DNA of 64,000 bases. Source: Luteococcus sp038433135 (GTDB lineage: Bacteria > Actinomycetota > Actinomycetes > Propionibacteriales > Propionibacteriaceae). The translations under genes were made by a program, and so were the position numbers. The notes below the pieces were generated by a model, which did no database searches, was not told the origin of the DNA, and worked only from the letters and a program-made list of their open reading frames with translations. Shown here piece after piece: positions 56,504 through 64,000 of this stretch. The stretch spans positions 87,305 to 151,304 of the forward strand of contig NZ_JBCDMV010000014.1 in the NCBI RefSeq assembly GCF_038433135.1. Reading direction: 5' to 3'. Within the stretch, counting starts at the first letter, position 1, and each line of letters opens with the position of its first letter.

Positions 56504-57130
56504 TCAGTCCTTGGCCTCGCCGGTGCGGGCGCCCAGGCCGAACAGGATCACCTTGCCCAGCTCGGTGTAGGCCTGTGACGGGTGGGTGCCCTGCAGTCGG
56601 CCCTGCTGGATCTGTTCCATCGAGACCTCGATCAGTTCGGCAATGAAGTCCAGCGGGACCTCGCGGAAGCTCCCTTCGCGTACTCCCTGCTCGATCAGTG
56701 CGCGGATCTTCTGGGTGGCGTGGTGGGTGTTGGTGTCGTAGATCCCGCGGGTGGCCGGATGGCTGGCGACGTCTCGCATGAAGGTGGCCGACGCCGGTTC
56801 CAGGGCGGCGCCCATCGCCTCGAAATAGGCCTGGAGGGCGCGTTCCGGGGAGCGGTAATGGGTGAGCGCCAGGTCGGTTCGGCGGGCCACCTCTCGGAAG
56901 AAGCTGATCAGCACCCGGCGCAGCACGTCGTCCGCGGTGCGGCCCAGGCTGTACATCGTCGACTTCGAGCAGTGGAATCGGGTGGCCGCGGAATCCATCG
57001 TGAAGTGGGCGAAGCCCTCGGCCAGGAAGGTGGTCAGCAGTGCGTCGAAGAGTTCGCGCTGTCGGGGGGTGGCGAGGGTCGGGCCGGCGTCGTCGCCGGG
57101 GTTGGCGGCCGCGGGCGGGGTGGTGGGCAT
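56504..57130 (-). CDS. TetR-family transcriptional regulator
   Basis: 208 residues. N-terminal helix-turn-helix: RELFDALLTTFLAEGFAHFT, MDSAATRFHCSKSTMY. The rest is a helical ligand domain without recognised specificity. AGGAGG is 9 bases upstream of the ATG. Divergent from the acyl-CoA dehydrogenase; the shared gap has a GTACGGT-N10-ATCGTAC site, so it likely represses both genes and the thiolase. Confidence 0.9.
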   Translation of the reverse strand: MPTTPPAAANPGDDAGPTLATPRQRELFDALLTTFLAEGFAHFTMDSAATRFHCSKSTMYSLGRTADDVLRRVLISFFREVARRTDLALTHYRSPERALQAYFEAMGAALEPASATFMRDVASHPATRGIYDTNTHHATQKIRALIEQGVREGSFREVPLDFIAELIEVSMEQIQQGRLQGTHPSQAYTELGKVILFGLGARTGEAKD

Positions 57131-57194
57131 GGCTGGTCCTCCTGGGGGGGCAAGAAAAGTCTGGACGAGGGCTTCCCATCATCCCACTTTGGCA

Positions 57195-57218
57195 GTACGG
57201 TATTGGCATAGATCGTAC
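57195..57218. promoter_or_regulatory. Candidate TetR operator between TetR and acyl-CoA dehydrogenase genes
   Basis: GTACGGT-N10-ATCGTAC; one mismatch in the repeat, and the same spacing as 47137-47160. Confidence 0.6.
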
Positions 57219-57220
57219 AG

Positions 57221-57236
57221 TGTGAGCAATCTCACA
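57221..57236. promoter_or_regulatory. CRP/GlxR-type box upstream of the acyl-CoA dehydrogenase gene
   Basis: TGTGA-GCAATC-TCACA, an exact match to TGTGA-N6-TCACA, three bases after the TetR-type site. Confidence 0.65.
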
Positions 57237-57308
57237 GCTGAGGTCACGGCCCGATCCGCAGTTTCCCGTGGGGTGCGATGGCGCTCCTTACGACGAGAGG
57301 AAAGTTCC

Positions 57309-58517
57309 ATGTCAGCAGTTGTTGAGGGTACCGATTCCCGCACCGCACACCTGAGCGGGATTGCCTTCCCGCAGGCCGACCTGCTCCAGGTGGCCGACAT
57401 GCTCGAGCCCGGCGAGCGCGCGCGACTCCAGGAACTGCACGACTTCCTGCAGACCGAGATCCGCCCCGTGGTCGGGGAGTACTGGGATCGGGAGGAGTTC
57501 CCCTTCGACCTGCTCCCCAAGCTGGCCGCCCACGGTCTGGGGGAGTTGGAGTTCTCCGGCGCCAGTCGGCTCTTCAAGGGCCTGGCCTATGCCGAGGTGA
57601 CCCGGGCCGACGTCTCGCTCTCCGCCCTGGTCGGCATCCACAACGAGCTGGTGCTGGACCTGCTCAACCAGCTCGGTTCCGAGGAGCAGAAGCAGACCTG
57701 GCTGCCCGGGCTGCGCAGGTTCGAGAAGGTCGGTTGCTTCGCGCTGACCGAGCCGGATCACGGCTCCGACATCGCCGGCGGGCTGGCCACCACCGCCACC
57801 CGCAATGACGACGGCTGGGTGATCAACGGCCAGAAGCGCTGGATCGGCGGCGGCACCTTCTGCGACTTCGCCATCGTCTTCGCCCGCGACACCGCCGACA
57901 ATGTGGTCAAGGGCTTCATCGTCGAGTCCGACCGCGAGGGCTTCCAGGCCACCAAGATCAAGAACAAGCTCGGCCTGCGGATCATGCAGAACGCCGACAT
58001 GACCTTCGAGCAGGTGCAGATCCCGGCCGAGAACCTGATCCCCGGCTGCGACTCCTTTGCCGCCACCAATGAGATGCTGCGCAACTCCCGCGCCTGGGTG
58101 GGTTGGCAGGGTGCCGGCGTGCAGTTGGCCATCTTCGACCGCGCCCGGGAGTATGTCGTCACCCGGGAGCAGTTCGGCAAGAAACTGGCCCGCTTCCAGC
58201 TGGTGCAGGAGGCGCTGGCCCGGATCGTCGGCAATGCCAGCTGCTCCCTGGCGATGATGGCCCAGATCGCCCGGCTGCAGACCGACGGCGGTTTCGACAT
58301 GCCGCACGCTGCCATGGCCAAGGCCACCACCACCCGGCTTGCCCGGGAATCGGCCGCCGCCGGCCGCAATCTGCTGGGTGGCAACGGCATCCTCACCGAG
58401 AACGAGGTCTCCAAGCTGCTGGCCGACGTGGAGATCCTCTACACCTACGAGGGCACCTACGAGATCAACTCCCTGATCGTCGGCCGCGCCATCACCGGCG
58501 TCTCCGCCTTCGTCTGA
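57309..58517 (+). CDS. Acyl-CoA dehydrogenase
   Basis: 402 residues; FAD-dependent alpha,beta-dehydrogenation. ALTEPDHGSDIAGGLATTA (FAD motif), WINGQKRWIGGGTFCDF region, REQFGKKLARFQLVQ and the C-terminal YEGTYEINSLIVGRAITG with the family's catalytic-region Glu. The ATG at 57309 has GAGAGGAAAG upstream; the frame extends upstream through the operator region, which is not coding. Resembles glutaryl-/short-chain type enzymes, but the substrate is uncertain. Confidence 0.93.
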   Translation: MSAVVEGTDSRTAHLSGIAFPQADLLQVADMLEPGERARLQELHDFLQTEIRPVVGEYWDREEFPFDLLPKLAAHGLGELEFSGASRLFKGLAYAEVTRADVSLSALVGIHNELVLDLLNQLGSEEQKQTWLPGLRRFEKVGCFALTEPDHGSDIAGGLATTATRNDDGWVINGQKRWIGGGTFCDFAIVFARDTADNVVKGFIVESDREGFQATKIKNKLGLRIMQNADMTFEQVQIPAENLIPGCDSFAATNEMLRNSRAWVGWQGAGVQLAIFDRAREYVVTREQFGKKLARFQLVQEALARIVGNASCSLAMMAQIARLQTDGGFDMPHAAMAKATTTRLARESAAAGRNLLGGNGILTENEVSKLLADVEILYTYEGTYEINSLIVGRAITGVSAFV

Positions 58518-58549
58518 GCCGCCGACCACCACACAGAAGGAAGATGATC

Positions 58550-59323
58550 ATGGACTTCACCTCTCCCGCCTCCGCCGTCGTCACCGGCGGCGCCTCCGGC
58601 CTGGGCGCGGCCACCGCCGCCGCCCTGGCCGCCCAGGGCCTGAAGGTCTTCGCGATCGACCTGCCCGCCGGCATCGACAAACTGCGCGAGGCCAAGGCCG
58701 AGACCGAGGGCGTCGAATACCTCGGCGTCGACGTCACCGACCCGGCCGCCGTGCAGCAGGCGATCGCCACCGCACAGGCCGCGGCCCCGCTCCGGGTGGC
58801 GGTCAACTGCGCCGGCATCTGCCCGTCGGCCCGGATCGTCGGCCGCAAGGGCCCGCACGATCCCGCTCTGTTCGCCAGCACCATCAAGGTCAACCTGATC
58901 GGCACCTTCCACGTGATGACCTATGCCGCCGAGGCGATGGCCGGCAATGAGCCCGTCGACGAGGACGGCCAGCGCGGCGTGGTGGTCAACACCGCGTCGG
59001 TGGCGGCCTTCGAGGGGCAGGTCGGTCAGGCCGCCTATGCCGCATCGAAGGGTGGCGTCTACGCGCTGACCATCACCGCGGCGCGCGACCTGGCCGGCGT
59101 CGGCATCCGGGTGAACAGCATCGCGCCCGGTGTGGTCTGGACCCCGATGATGGAGGGGATCAACGAGGACTTCCGCACCGAGCTGCAGAGCCGGGTGCCC
59201 TTCCCGCAGCGTTTCGCCAAGCCGGAGGAGTTCGCCCAGCTGGTCTGCCAGATGGTGGACAACGACTACCTCAACGGTGAGACGATCCGGCTCGACGGCG
59301 CCCTGCGGATGCCCCCGCGGTAG
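58550..59323 (+). CDS. Short-chain dehydrogenase, 3-hydroxyacyl-CoA dehydrogenase type II-like
   Basis: 257 residues. NAD site AVVTGGASGLGAATA, catalytic YAASKGG (Tyr-x-x-x-Lys) and the NSIAPGVVWTPMM motif. Resembles HSD17B10-type enzymes that oxidise 3-hydroxy-2-methylacyl-CoA. The ATG at 58550 has AGGAA 8 bases upstream; the ATG at 58544 is too close to it. Directly after the acyl-CoA dehydrogenase gene (32 bases), so probably the same operon. Confidence 0.9.
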   Translation: MDFTSPASAVVTGGASGLGAATAAALAAQGLKVFAIDLPAGIDKLREAKAETEGVEYLGVDVTDPAAVQQAIATAQAAAPLRVAVNCAGICPSARIVGRKGPHDPALFASTIKVNLIGTFHVMTYAAEAMAGNEPVDEDGQRGVVVNTASVAAFEGQVGQAAYAASKGGVYALTITAARDLAGVGIRVNSIAPGVVWTPMMEGINEDFRTELQSRVPFPQRFAKPEEFAQLVCQMVDNDYLNGETIRLDGALRMPPR

Positions 59324-59340
59324 TACCTGCCCACTCACAC

Positions 59341-59365
59341 CCCTCGACAGGCTCGGGGATCGTGG
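59341..59365. repeat. Dispersed repeat element, copy 4 (single arm)
   Basis: CCCTCGACAGGCTCGG followed by GGATCGTGG, between the convergent SDR and acuC genes. Only one arm is present. Confidence 0.75.
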
Positions 59366-59387
59366 TTGCGGCAGGCGCAGACCAGGA

Positions 59388-60560
59388 CTAGTGGTAGGGC
59401 TGGAGATCCCAGTAGGGGAAGACGGCCCGGGAGGTGGCATTGATCGCGGGGCAGGGGATGTCGGGGTAGAAGGCGTCCAGCCGGAAGTCCTGCAGGGCCG
59501 CGGCCGCACCCTCGTCGCCCATGGTGGCCGAGGTCTGGTCTCGACGCACCCGTTCCGCCCAGTCACGCGGGGTGGGTTGGGTGGGGTCGATCGTCTGGTT
59601 GCCGACGGCGGCCACCAGGTGTGCCCAGGCCCGGGCTGCCGAGTCCCGCTGGTAGCCGCCGCCGCCCAGCGCCACCCAGCATCCGTGGGCGAAGCGATCC
59701 GCCCAGCCGGCCGCGGCGCGCTGGCTCAGCGCCATGGCGTCCATGGAGATGTCCAGGTGGGTGAGCGGATCGGCGCGGTGTGGGTCTGCGCCGTGCTGGG
59801 TGATCAGGATCTGGGGTTTGAAGGCCCGCAGCAGGGGCGAGACGATGGCATTCAGCGCCCGTAGCCAGTCCAGATCCCCGGTGTGGGTGGGCAGCGCCAC
59901 GTTGACCGCAGTGGCCAGGGCATCGGGCCCGCCGATCTCGTGCGCGAAGCCGGTGCCGGGGAACAGGTGCTGGCCGGTCTCGTGCACGGAGATGGTGAGC
60001 ACCCGCGGATCATCCCAGAAGACCTTCTCCACCCCATCGCCGTGGTGGGCATCCAGATCCACATAGGCCACCCGGGTGGCGCCATTGGCCAGCAGCCAGG
60101 CGATCGCCGCATTGGCGTCGTTGTACAGACAGAAGCCGTGGGCCTGGCCGGGCATGGCGTGGTGCAGGCCACCACTGACATTCACCGCGCGCCGGGTTTT
60201 GCCGTCCCAGACCAGCTGGGCGGCGGTCACGGAGGCGGCGGCGATCCGGGAGGCGACGTGCGGCAGGCCCGGCACCACCGGATTGTCCTCGATCCCGATG
60301 CAGTACTCCGGGTGCGGCAGGCCGTCGTTCAGGGCCGCGATGTAGCTCTCCTCGTGCACCGGGCGGAGCAGGTCGTCGTCGGCCGGGATCGGCTCCACCA
60401 CGTCGAAGCCGTCCAGCAGGCCCAGCTCGTCGGCCAACTCCACCGCGAGCCGTACCCGGTCCGGCCCCATCGGGTGTTCCGGGCCAAAACTGAACCGCTC
60501 CAGTTCCTCGCAGTGCACAAGCACCGGCCGGCTTTCCGGCGGGGCGACGGGGATGCTCAT
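59388..60560 (-). CDS. acuC: AcuC, acetoin utilisation/histone-deacetylase-like protein deacetylase
   Basis: 390 residues. Zinc-dependent deacetylase fold: GGLHHAMPGQAHGFCLYND with the catalytic His pair, VAYVDLDAHHGDGVEKVFW with zinc ligands, and GGGGYQ near the C-terminus. Known homologues remove acetyl groups from acetyl-CoA synthetase lysines. Its start overlaps the acetyltransferase stop by 4 bases, giving an acetylation/deacetylation operon. Confidence 0.93.
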   Translation of the reverse strand: MSIPVAPPESRPVLVHCEELERFSFGPEHPMGPDRVRLAVELADELGLLDGFDVVEPIPADDDLLRPVHEESYIAALNDGLPHPEYCIGIEDNPVVPGLPHVASRIAAASVTAAQLVWDGKTRRAVNVSGGLHHAMPGQAHGFCLYNDANAAIAWLLANGATRVAYVDLDAHHGDGVEKVFWDDPRVLTISVHETGQHLFPGTGFAHEIGGPDALATAVNVALPTHTGDLDWLRALNAIVSPLLRAFKPQILITQHGADPHRADPLTHLDISMDAMALSQRAAAGWADRFAHGCWVALGGGGYQRDSAARAWAHLVAAVGNQTIDPTQPTPRDWAERVRRDQTSATMGDEGAAAALQDFRLDAFYPDIPCPAINATSRAVFPYWDLQPYH

Positions 60561-63214
60561 GTCGCCCTCCGGGCCAGCGGATCACGCTCGGGGGGCAGCG
60601 GCACGATCCGCATCCGGGCCCCGACGATGGCGGTCTGGTCCCGCCCGGCCAGCACCGGGGTGAGTTCGATCTCCGCCAGCGCCACCTGGTCATCCTTCAG
60701 CCGGGCCAGCCGCATCAGGGTGTCCTCGATGCTGTCCAGCCGGGCCGGGGGAGCGCCCCGGTAGCCCTGCAGCAGGTCGGCGGCGCGCAGCGAGGCGATC
60801 ATGTCGCGGGCATCGGTGCGGCGCAGCGGCGGGACGCCCCAGGCCAGGTCGTCCAACAGGTCGGTGGGCACCCCGGCGACGCCGACGCACAGCATCGGCC
60901 CGAGCACCTCGTCCTCGATCGCGCGCAGCGCCAGCGGGGTGCCCTGCTGGGTGGTGGCCTGCACCACGGGCGCCAGCACCGTCGGGTCCCCGTCGCAGAG
61001 CCCCAGATCGTTGGCGGTACGGCCCAGCGCATCCCAGGCGCGACGCATCGCATCGGCGTCGGTGAGATGGAAGTGGATGGTGGGCAGGTCGGTGCGGCCA
61101 CGGACCACCGGCGCTGTGGCCTTGAGCACCACATCCCAGCCGAGCCGTTCGGCTGCCTCGATGGCCGCCTGGGGGCTGTGCACCGCCTGCCAGGGCACCA
61201 GGTCGATCCCGTAGGCGGCCAGGATCGCGGAGCACTCGCCGTCGCTGGCCCACCGGCCCTCGGGTGCCTCCAGCAGGATGTTGGCGATGATCGAGCGGGC
61301 CACCTGGGCCTGTCCTTGGTAGACCTCGTCGTCCGGCTGCGGGCGCTTGCTGGCCCGCCGCTCCTCATTGTCGACGATCAGCGCCAACGCCTGCAGGGCG
61401 TCGGCATAGGCGGTGAAGCAGGGCAGCCCGCCCGCTTCGTCGGCCTGCGTCGTGGGCTGCGGCAGTTCCCGGAACCCGACGAAGACCCCCACCACGGTGG
61501 TCTCGCCGCTGGAGGCGGCCAGTTCCGCGAGGCCGTCGCGGACCTGCTCCAGCACCGGATCCACCACCTCCACCACGGCGGCGACCACGGCATCCACCTC
61601 GGGGTCCGCCACCGCCTCGGCGGCGGCGCGTTCCAGCGCGCCGGTGGAGGGGTGCTCGTGGATGGTGACCGCCTCGCCCGGTTCCAGTCCGAAACGCACC
61701 GCGGCCTGGCGCATCTGGTTGGCCAGCCCCGACGAATTGCTGAATACCCGCACCCGCCGGCCACGCGGGACGGCCTGCCGGGCCAGGATCTGTGCGACGT
61801 CGTACATCGTGTCGCGCCGGCTGACCACGATCGCACCGGACTGCTCGATCACCTGGTCCAGCGCACTGGCCGGCGCCGACGGCAGGCCCGGGACGTCCGA
61901 GTGGGCGGAGAGCAGCGCCCGCGACGGGGTGAAGACCACCACGTGCTTGGCCAGCGCCAGTCGGCGCAGCACCCGGAAGAACTTGCGGGGGTTGCCCACC
62001 GAATCCAACGACAGCAGGCAGACCCGGGTGCGCTCGTCGTCCGACCAGTACTGCATCACGTCATTGCCGGTGACATCGGCGAAGGCACCGGTGGCGATGA
62101 AGGAGCTCAGCCCGATCCCCAGCTCGAGGGCGCGCGAGAGCACGATGGTGGCCACGCCAGCGCTCTGGGTGAACAGCCCGACGCAGCCCTCCCGTGGCGC
62201 CGATGCCGGGGAGGCGTTCATCCGCAGCTCCGGATCGCTGTTGACCAGGCCCAGCGCCGACGGCCCCAGCGCTCGCAGCCCGTGGGTGCGCGCCCAGGAG
62301 ACGAGCTGGCGGGCGGGTTGCTGGTCGAGCCGGGTGGACTGGTCGCTGGCCAGCACCAGGATGCCGCGGGCGTGCTTCTGGGAGGCCTGCTCGATCAATT
62401 CCTCCAGCTCGCTGGTGGCGGCCCGCACCACCACCAGGTCCACATCGCCGTCGATCTGTGCCAGGGCGCGGGCCTGGGCCTCGGCGGAGCCGTCCGATCC
62501 GGTGGCGACCACCAGCTCGCCGCGGTAGCCGCCCTGCACCAGATTGGCGGCAATGTCCTTGACCCGCATCACCTCGCCGACCACCGCCACCCGTCGGGGT
62601 TGCAGCAGGCCGCGGATGGCATTGCTCTCGGCCTTGTGCTCGCGCTGCTCCATCACGGCTCGGGAACGTTCGGTGGCGGCCAGCGGGAAATCCACCAGCA
62701 GGCAGCCGTCGGCCATCTCCGGTCGCACCACATAACCGGCGTGGGTGAAGACCTGCAGCATCTTGCGGTTCTGGGTGAGCATCTCGGCGGTGAACCGCTC
62801 CACCCGGCACTCCCGGCCGATCTCGGCCAGGTGCTCCAGCAGGATGTTGGCGGCGCCGCGGCCCTGCTGGTCGTCCTGCACCAGGAAGGCGACATTGGCC
62901 ACCCGGGCCGGCAGCAGCTGCTCCAGCACCTCGTAGTTGGCGAAGGCGACGATCTGCTCGTCGACGGCCAGCAGCAGCGCCACCCGGTCGGGGTCGCAGT
63001 GGGTGTAGTCGTGCAGCTCCTTCTCGGTCAGCTGTGGGTGGGCCGCGAAGAAGCGCAGGTACTTGGACTGCTCCGAGACCCGGGCGTAGAAGTCGATCAA
63101 CGCCTGCCGGTCGTCCGGCGTGAGGGGGCGCAGCTGGGCGATTCCGCCGTCGGCCAGCACGACGTCGGCCTCCCAGCGGGTCGGGTCGATGACGGGCTCC
63201 GGTGACCTGGTCAT
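60557..63214 (-). CDS. PatA-like protein lysine acetyltransferase: N-terminal GNAT plus ADP-forming acyl-CoA-synthetase-like domains
   Basis: 885 residues. GNAT domain first (about 20-190; AFLVQDDQQGRGAANILLEH holds the acetyl-CoA P-loop), then CoA-binding and succinyl-CoA-ligase-like domains (about 210-680), then an ATP-grasp region. This order is the reverse of E. coli PatZ and matches the Streptomyces PatA type. ATG at 63214; an in-frame GTG is two codons upstream. TAGCCT ends 6 bases upstream, so it is probably leaderless. Acts with AcuC. Confidence 0.87.
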   Translation of the reverse strand: MTRSPEPVIDPTRWEADVVLADGGIAQLRPLTPDDRQALIDFYARVSEQSKYLRFFAAHPQLTEKELHDYTHCDPDRVALLLAVDEQIVAFANYEVLEQLLPARVANVAFLVQDDQQGRGAANILLEHLAEIGRECRVERFTAEMLTQNRKMLQVFTHAGYVVRPEMADGCLLVDFPLAATERSRAVMEQREHKAESNAIRGLLQPRRVAVVGEVMRVKDIAANLVQGGYRGELVVATGSDGSAEAQARALAQIDGDVDLVVVRAATSELEELIEQASQKHARGILVLASDQSTRLDQQPARQLVSWARTHGLRALGPSALGLVNSDPELRMNASPASAPREGCVGLFTQSAGVATIVLSRALELGIGLSSFIATGAFADVTGNDVMQYWSDDERTRVCLLSLDSVGNPRKFFRVLRRLALAKHVVVFTPSRALLSAHSDVPGLPSAPASALDQVIEQSGAIVVSRRDTMYDVAQILARQAVPRGRRVRVFSNSSGLANQMRQAAVRFGLEPGEAVTIHEHPSTGALERAAAEAVADPEVDAVVAAVVEVVDPVLEQVRDGLAELAASSGETTVVGVFVGFRELPQPTTQADEAGGLPCFTAYADALQALALIVDNEERRASKRPQPDDEVYQGQAQVARSIIANILLEAPEGRWASDGECSAILAAYGIDLVPWQAVHSPQAAIEAAERLGWDVVLKATAPVVRGRTDLPTIHFHLTDADAMRRAWDALGRTANDLGLCDGDPTVLAPVVQATTQQGTPLALRAIEDEVLGPMLCVGVAGVPTDLLDDLAWGVPPLRRTDARDMIASLRAADLLQGYRGAPPARLDSIEDTLMRLARLKDDQVALAEIELTPVLAGRDQTAIVGARMRIVPLPPERDPLARRAT

Positions 63215-63220
63215 GGGCAC

Positions 63221-63226
63221 AGGCTA
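63221..63226 (-). promoter_or_regulatory. -10 element (TAGCCT) of a leaderless promoter for the acetyltransferase gene
   Basis: TAGCCT, then six bases to the ATG at 63214, with no ribosome site between. Confidence 0.45.
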
Positions 63227-63375
63227 GGGGGCCATGGGCGCCTTGTCACCGGGCCGTCCCGGGGTGTGGGCCGGTGGGAAGGAGCCCGATTTGTGCGCGT
63301 CGTCGGATTCCTCTATTGTTCTGCGAGTCGCCTTCCGCGGCCCACGGGTCGAGAAAGACGAAGTCGGGATTGGAT

Positions 63376-63404
63376 TTGAAGTGAGTTCGCTCATCAGGTA
63401 GATT
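63376..63404 (+). promoter_or_regulatory. Promoter of the tRNA-Thr/tRNA-Met unit
   Basis: TTGAAG (63376-63381) and TAGATT (63399-63404), spacer 17; predicted start about 7 bases before the tRNA. Confidence 0.65.
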
Positions 63405-63417
63405 CGGTCGTCGGCAA

Positions 63418-63490
63418 GCCCCTATAGCTCAGTCGGTAGAGCGTCTCCATGGTAAGGAGAAGGTCAGCAGTTCGATTCTGCTTGGGGGCT
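63418..63490 (+). tRNA. tRNA-Thr(GGT)
   Basis: 73 nt. Acceptor GCCCCTA pairs with TGGGGGC (one G-U); anticodon stem TCTCC/GGAGA around ATGGTAA, anticodon GGT; T-arm AGCAG-TTCGATT-CTGCT. Discriminator T; CCA is not encoded. Confidence 0.93.
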
Positions 63491-63555
63491 CTGATTGTTC
63501 ACGGACGGCCGTTCACCCAGCGGCTCGGGAGACCGAACAGGTCCGCGAGCAACTT

Positions 63556-63630
63556 GGCGGGGTAGCTCAGGGGTAGAGCAAGCGGCTCATAATCGCTGTG
63601 TCGCGGGTTCGATTCCCGCCTCCGCTACCA
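63556..63630 (+). tRNA. tRNA-Met(CAT), elongator
   Basis: 75 nt including an encoded CCA. Acceptor GGCGGGG pairs with CTCCGCT (two G-U pairs); anticodon loop CTCATAA with CAT; T-arm GCGGG-TTCGATT-CCCGC. No C1:A72 mismatch and no GGG/CCC anticodon stem, so not the initiator. A CAT-bearing tRNA-Ile2 is not excluded but the rpmG context favours Met. Confidence 0.88.
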
Positions 63631-63685
63631 AGACAGACCACACCTGCCAGCCGGCAGGACGCGCCAAGCACACGAAGGAACAACC

Positions 63686-63856
63686 ATGGCCAAGAAGGGC
63701 GGGGACATTCGTCCCAAGATCACGCTTGCCTGCACCGAGTGCAAGGAGCGTAACTACATCACCAAGAAGAACCGTCGGAACAACCCCGACCGGCTGGAAC
63801 TCAAGAAGTTCTGCCCCAAGTGCACCTCGCACACCGCTCACCGCGAGACCCGCTGA
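63686..63856 (+). CDS. rpmG: 50S ribosomal protein L33
   Basis: 56 residues. MAKKGGDIRPKITLACTECK at the start, NRRNNPDRLELKKFCPKC later: both CxxC zinc pairs are intact, so this is the zinc-containing form. AAGGA lies upstream of the ATG. The order tRNA-Thr, tRNA-Met, rpmG is common in actinobacteria, where secE and nusG usually follow nearby. Confidence 0.96.
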   Translation: MAKKGGDIRPKITLACTECKERNYITKKNRRNNPDRLELKKFCPKCTSHTAHRETR

Positions 63857-63870
63857 GCGTCAAGGCTTCA

Positions 63871-63908
63871 CACACTGGCCGACACCCACTCGGGTGGCGG
63901 CCAGTGTG
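63871..63908 (+). terminator. Terminator of rpmG
   Basis: A 17-bp stem with one mismatch, CACACTGGCCGACACCC against GGGTGGCGGCCAGTGTG, loop ACTC, followed by TTGTTGT. Confidence 0.85.
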
Positions 63909-64000
63909 TTGTTGTCGGCACCGGCACCGCCGACGTGAGGGGTGGACAGCAGGGGGATTGGGCCCGGGGAAAACCCCCCCCCTTTTTCCGACCTTCTCCC

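Noticed and set aside
63495..63938. 147-codon plus-strand frame over the tRNA/rpmG region
   Set aside because: It runs through tRNA-Met and out of frame through rpmG, both of which are clear.

Overview
The window is a high-GC stretch with tightly packed genes, frequent ATGA/GTGA stop-start overlaps and several leaderless starts. Gene content (menaquinone pathway, geranylgeranyl-reductase-type MK hydrogenase, 14-subunit complex I, MptB mannosyltransferase, KorAB, 3-hydroxyisobutyrate/valine catabolism, GNAT-first PatA with AcuC, tRNA-Thr/tRNA-Met/rpmG) points to an actinobacterium, most likely a member of the Propionibacteriaceae. That family assignment is inference from gene content only. I see no prophage, insertion sequence or CRISPR array; this is core chromosome with dispersed small repeats.

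Layout. 1-9.1 kb: menaquinone genes (menD end, menG, isochorismate synthase, FAD-dependent reductase) interleaved with a RecB-like nuclease and an ABC transporter pair. 9.2-24.8 kb: a complete nuoABCDEFGHIJKLMN operon closed by a strong hairpin. 25-28.3 kb: a DUF2207-tail-like protein of unknown role, a long-chain polyprenyl diphosphate synthase and a LysR regulator. 28.4-31.1 kb: L-serine ammonia-lyase and its transporter. 31.2-36.4 kb: M13 metallopeptidase and 2-oxoacid:ferredoxin oxidoreductase korAB. 36.5-39.5 kb, divergent from korAB: an overlapping set of reduced NuoB-, NuoC- and NuoI-like genes ending in mptB. 39.5-44.3 kb: a 3-hydroxyisobutyryl-CoA-hydrolase-like gene, exonuclease III, a frameshifted DUF2249 gene, YajQ, tRNA-Tyr, a Fur-family regulator, and ahpC. 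44.7-47 kb: ahpF and deoD. 47.2-59.3 kb: acyl-CoA metabolism (thiolase, mmsA, HIBCH-like, mmsB, enoyl-CoA hydratase, acyl-CoA synthetase, acyl-CoA dehydrogenase, SDR) with MarR and TetR regulators and a class I aldolase. 59.4-64 kb: acuC and patA-like acetyltransferase, tRNA-Thr, tRNA-Met, rpmG.

How it fits together. Menaquinone synthesis, its polyprenyl side chain and side-chain reduction surround the enzyme that reduces menaquinone (complex I). KorAB makes reduced ferredoxin, and the divergent mini Nuo-like B/C/I cluster is a plausible but unproven partner for it. The acyl-CoA block shows matching operators: GTACGRT-N10-ATCGTAC upstream of both the thiolase and the TetR/acyl-CoA dehydrogenase pair, and CRP/GlxR-type TGTGA-N6-TCACA boxes upstream of mmsA, the acyl-CoA synthetase and the dehydrogenase. 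The PatA/AcuC pair could adjust acyl-CoA synthetase activity by lysine acetylation.

Two dispersed repeat families stand out: inverted CCTCGACAGGCTCGG elements at about 1.2, 37.5, 52.9 and 59.3 kb (one read in frame within the ferredoxin-like gene), and composite hairpins anchored on CTGTTCCG at 26.0 and 44.3-44.6 kb whose stems differ in sequence but keep pairing.
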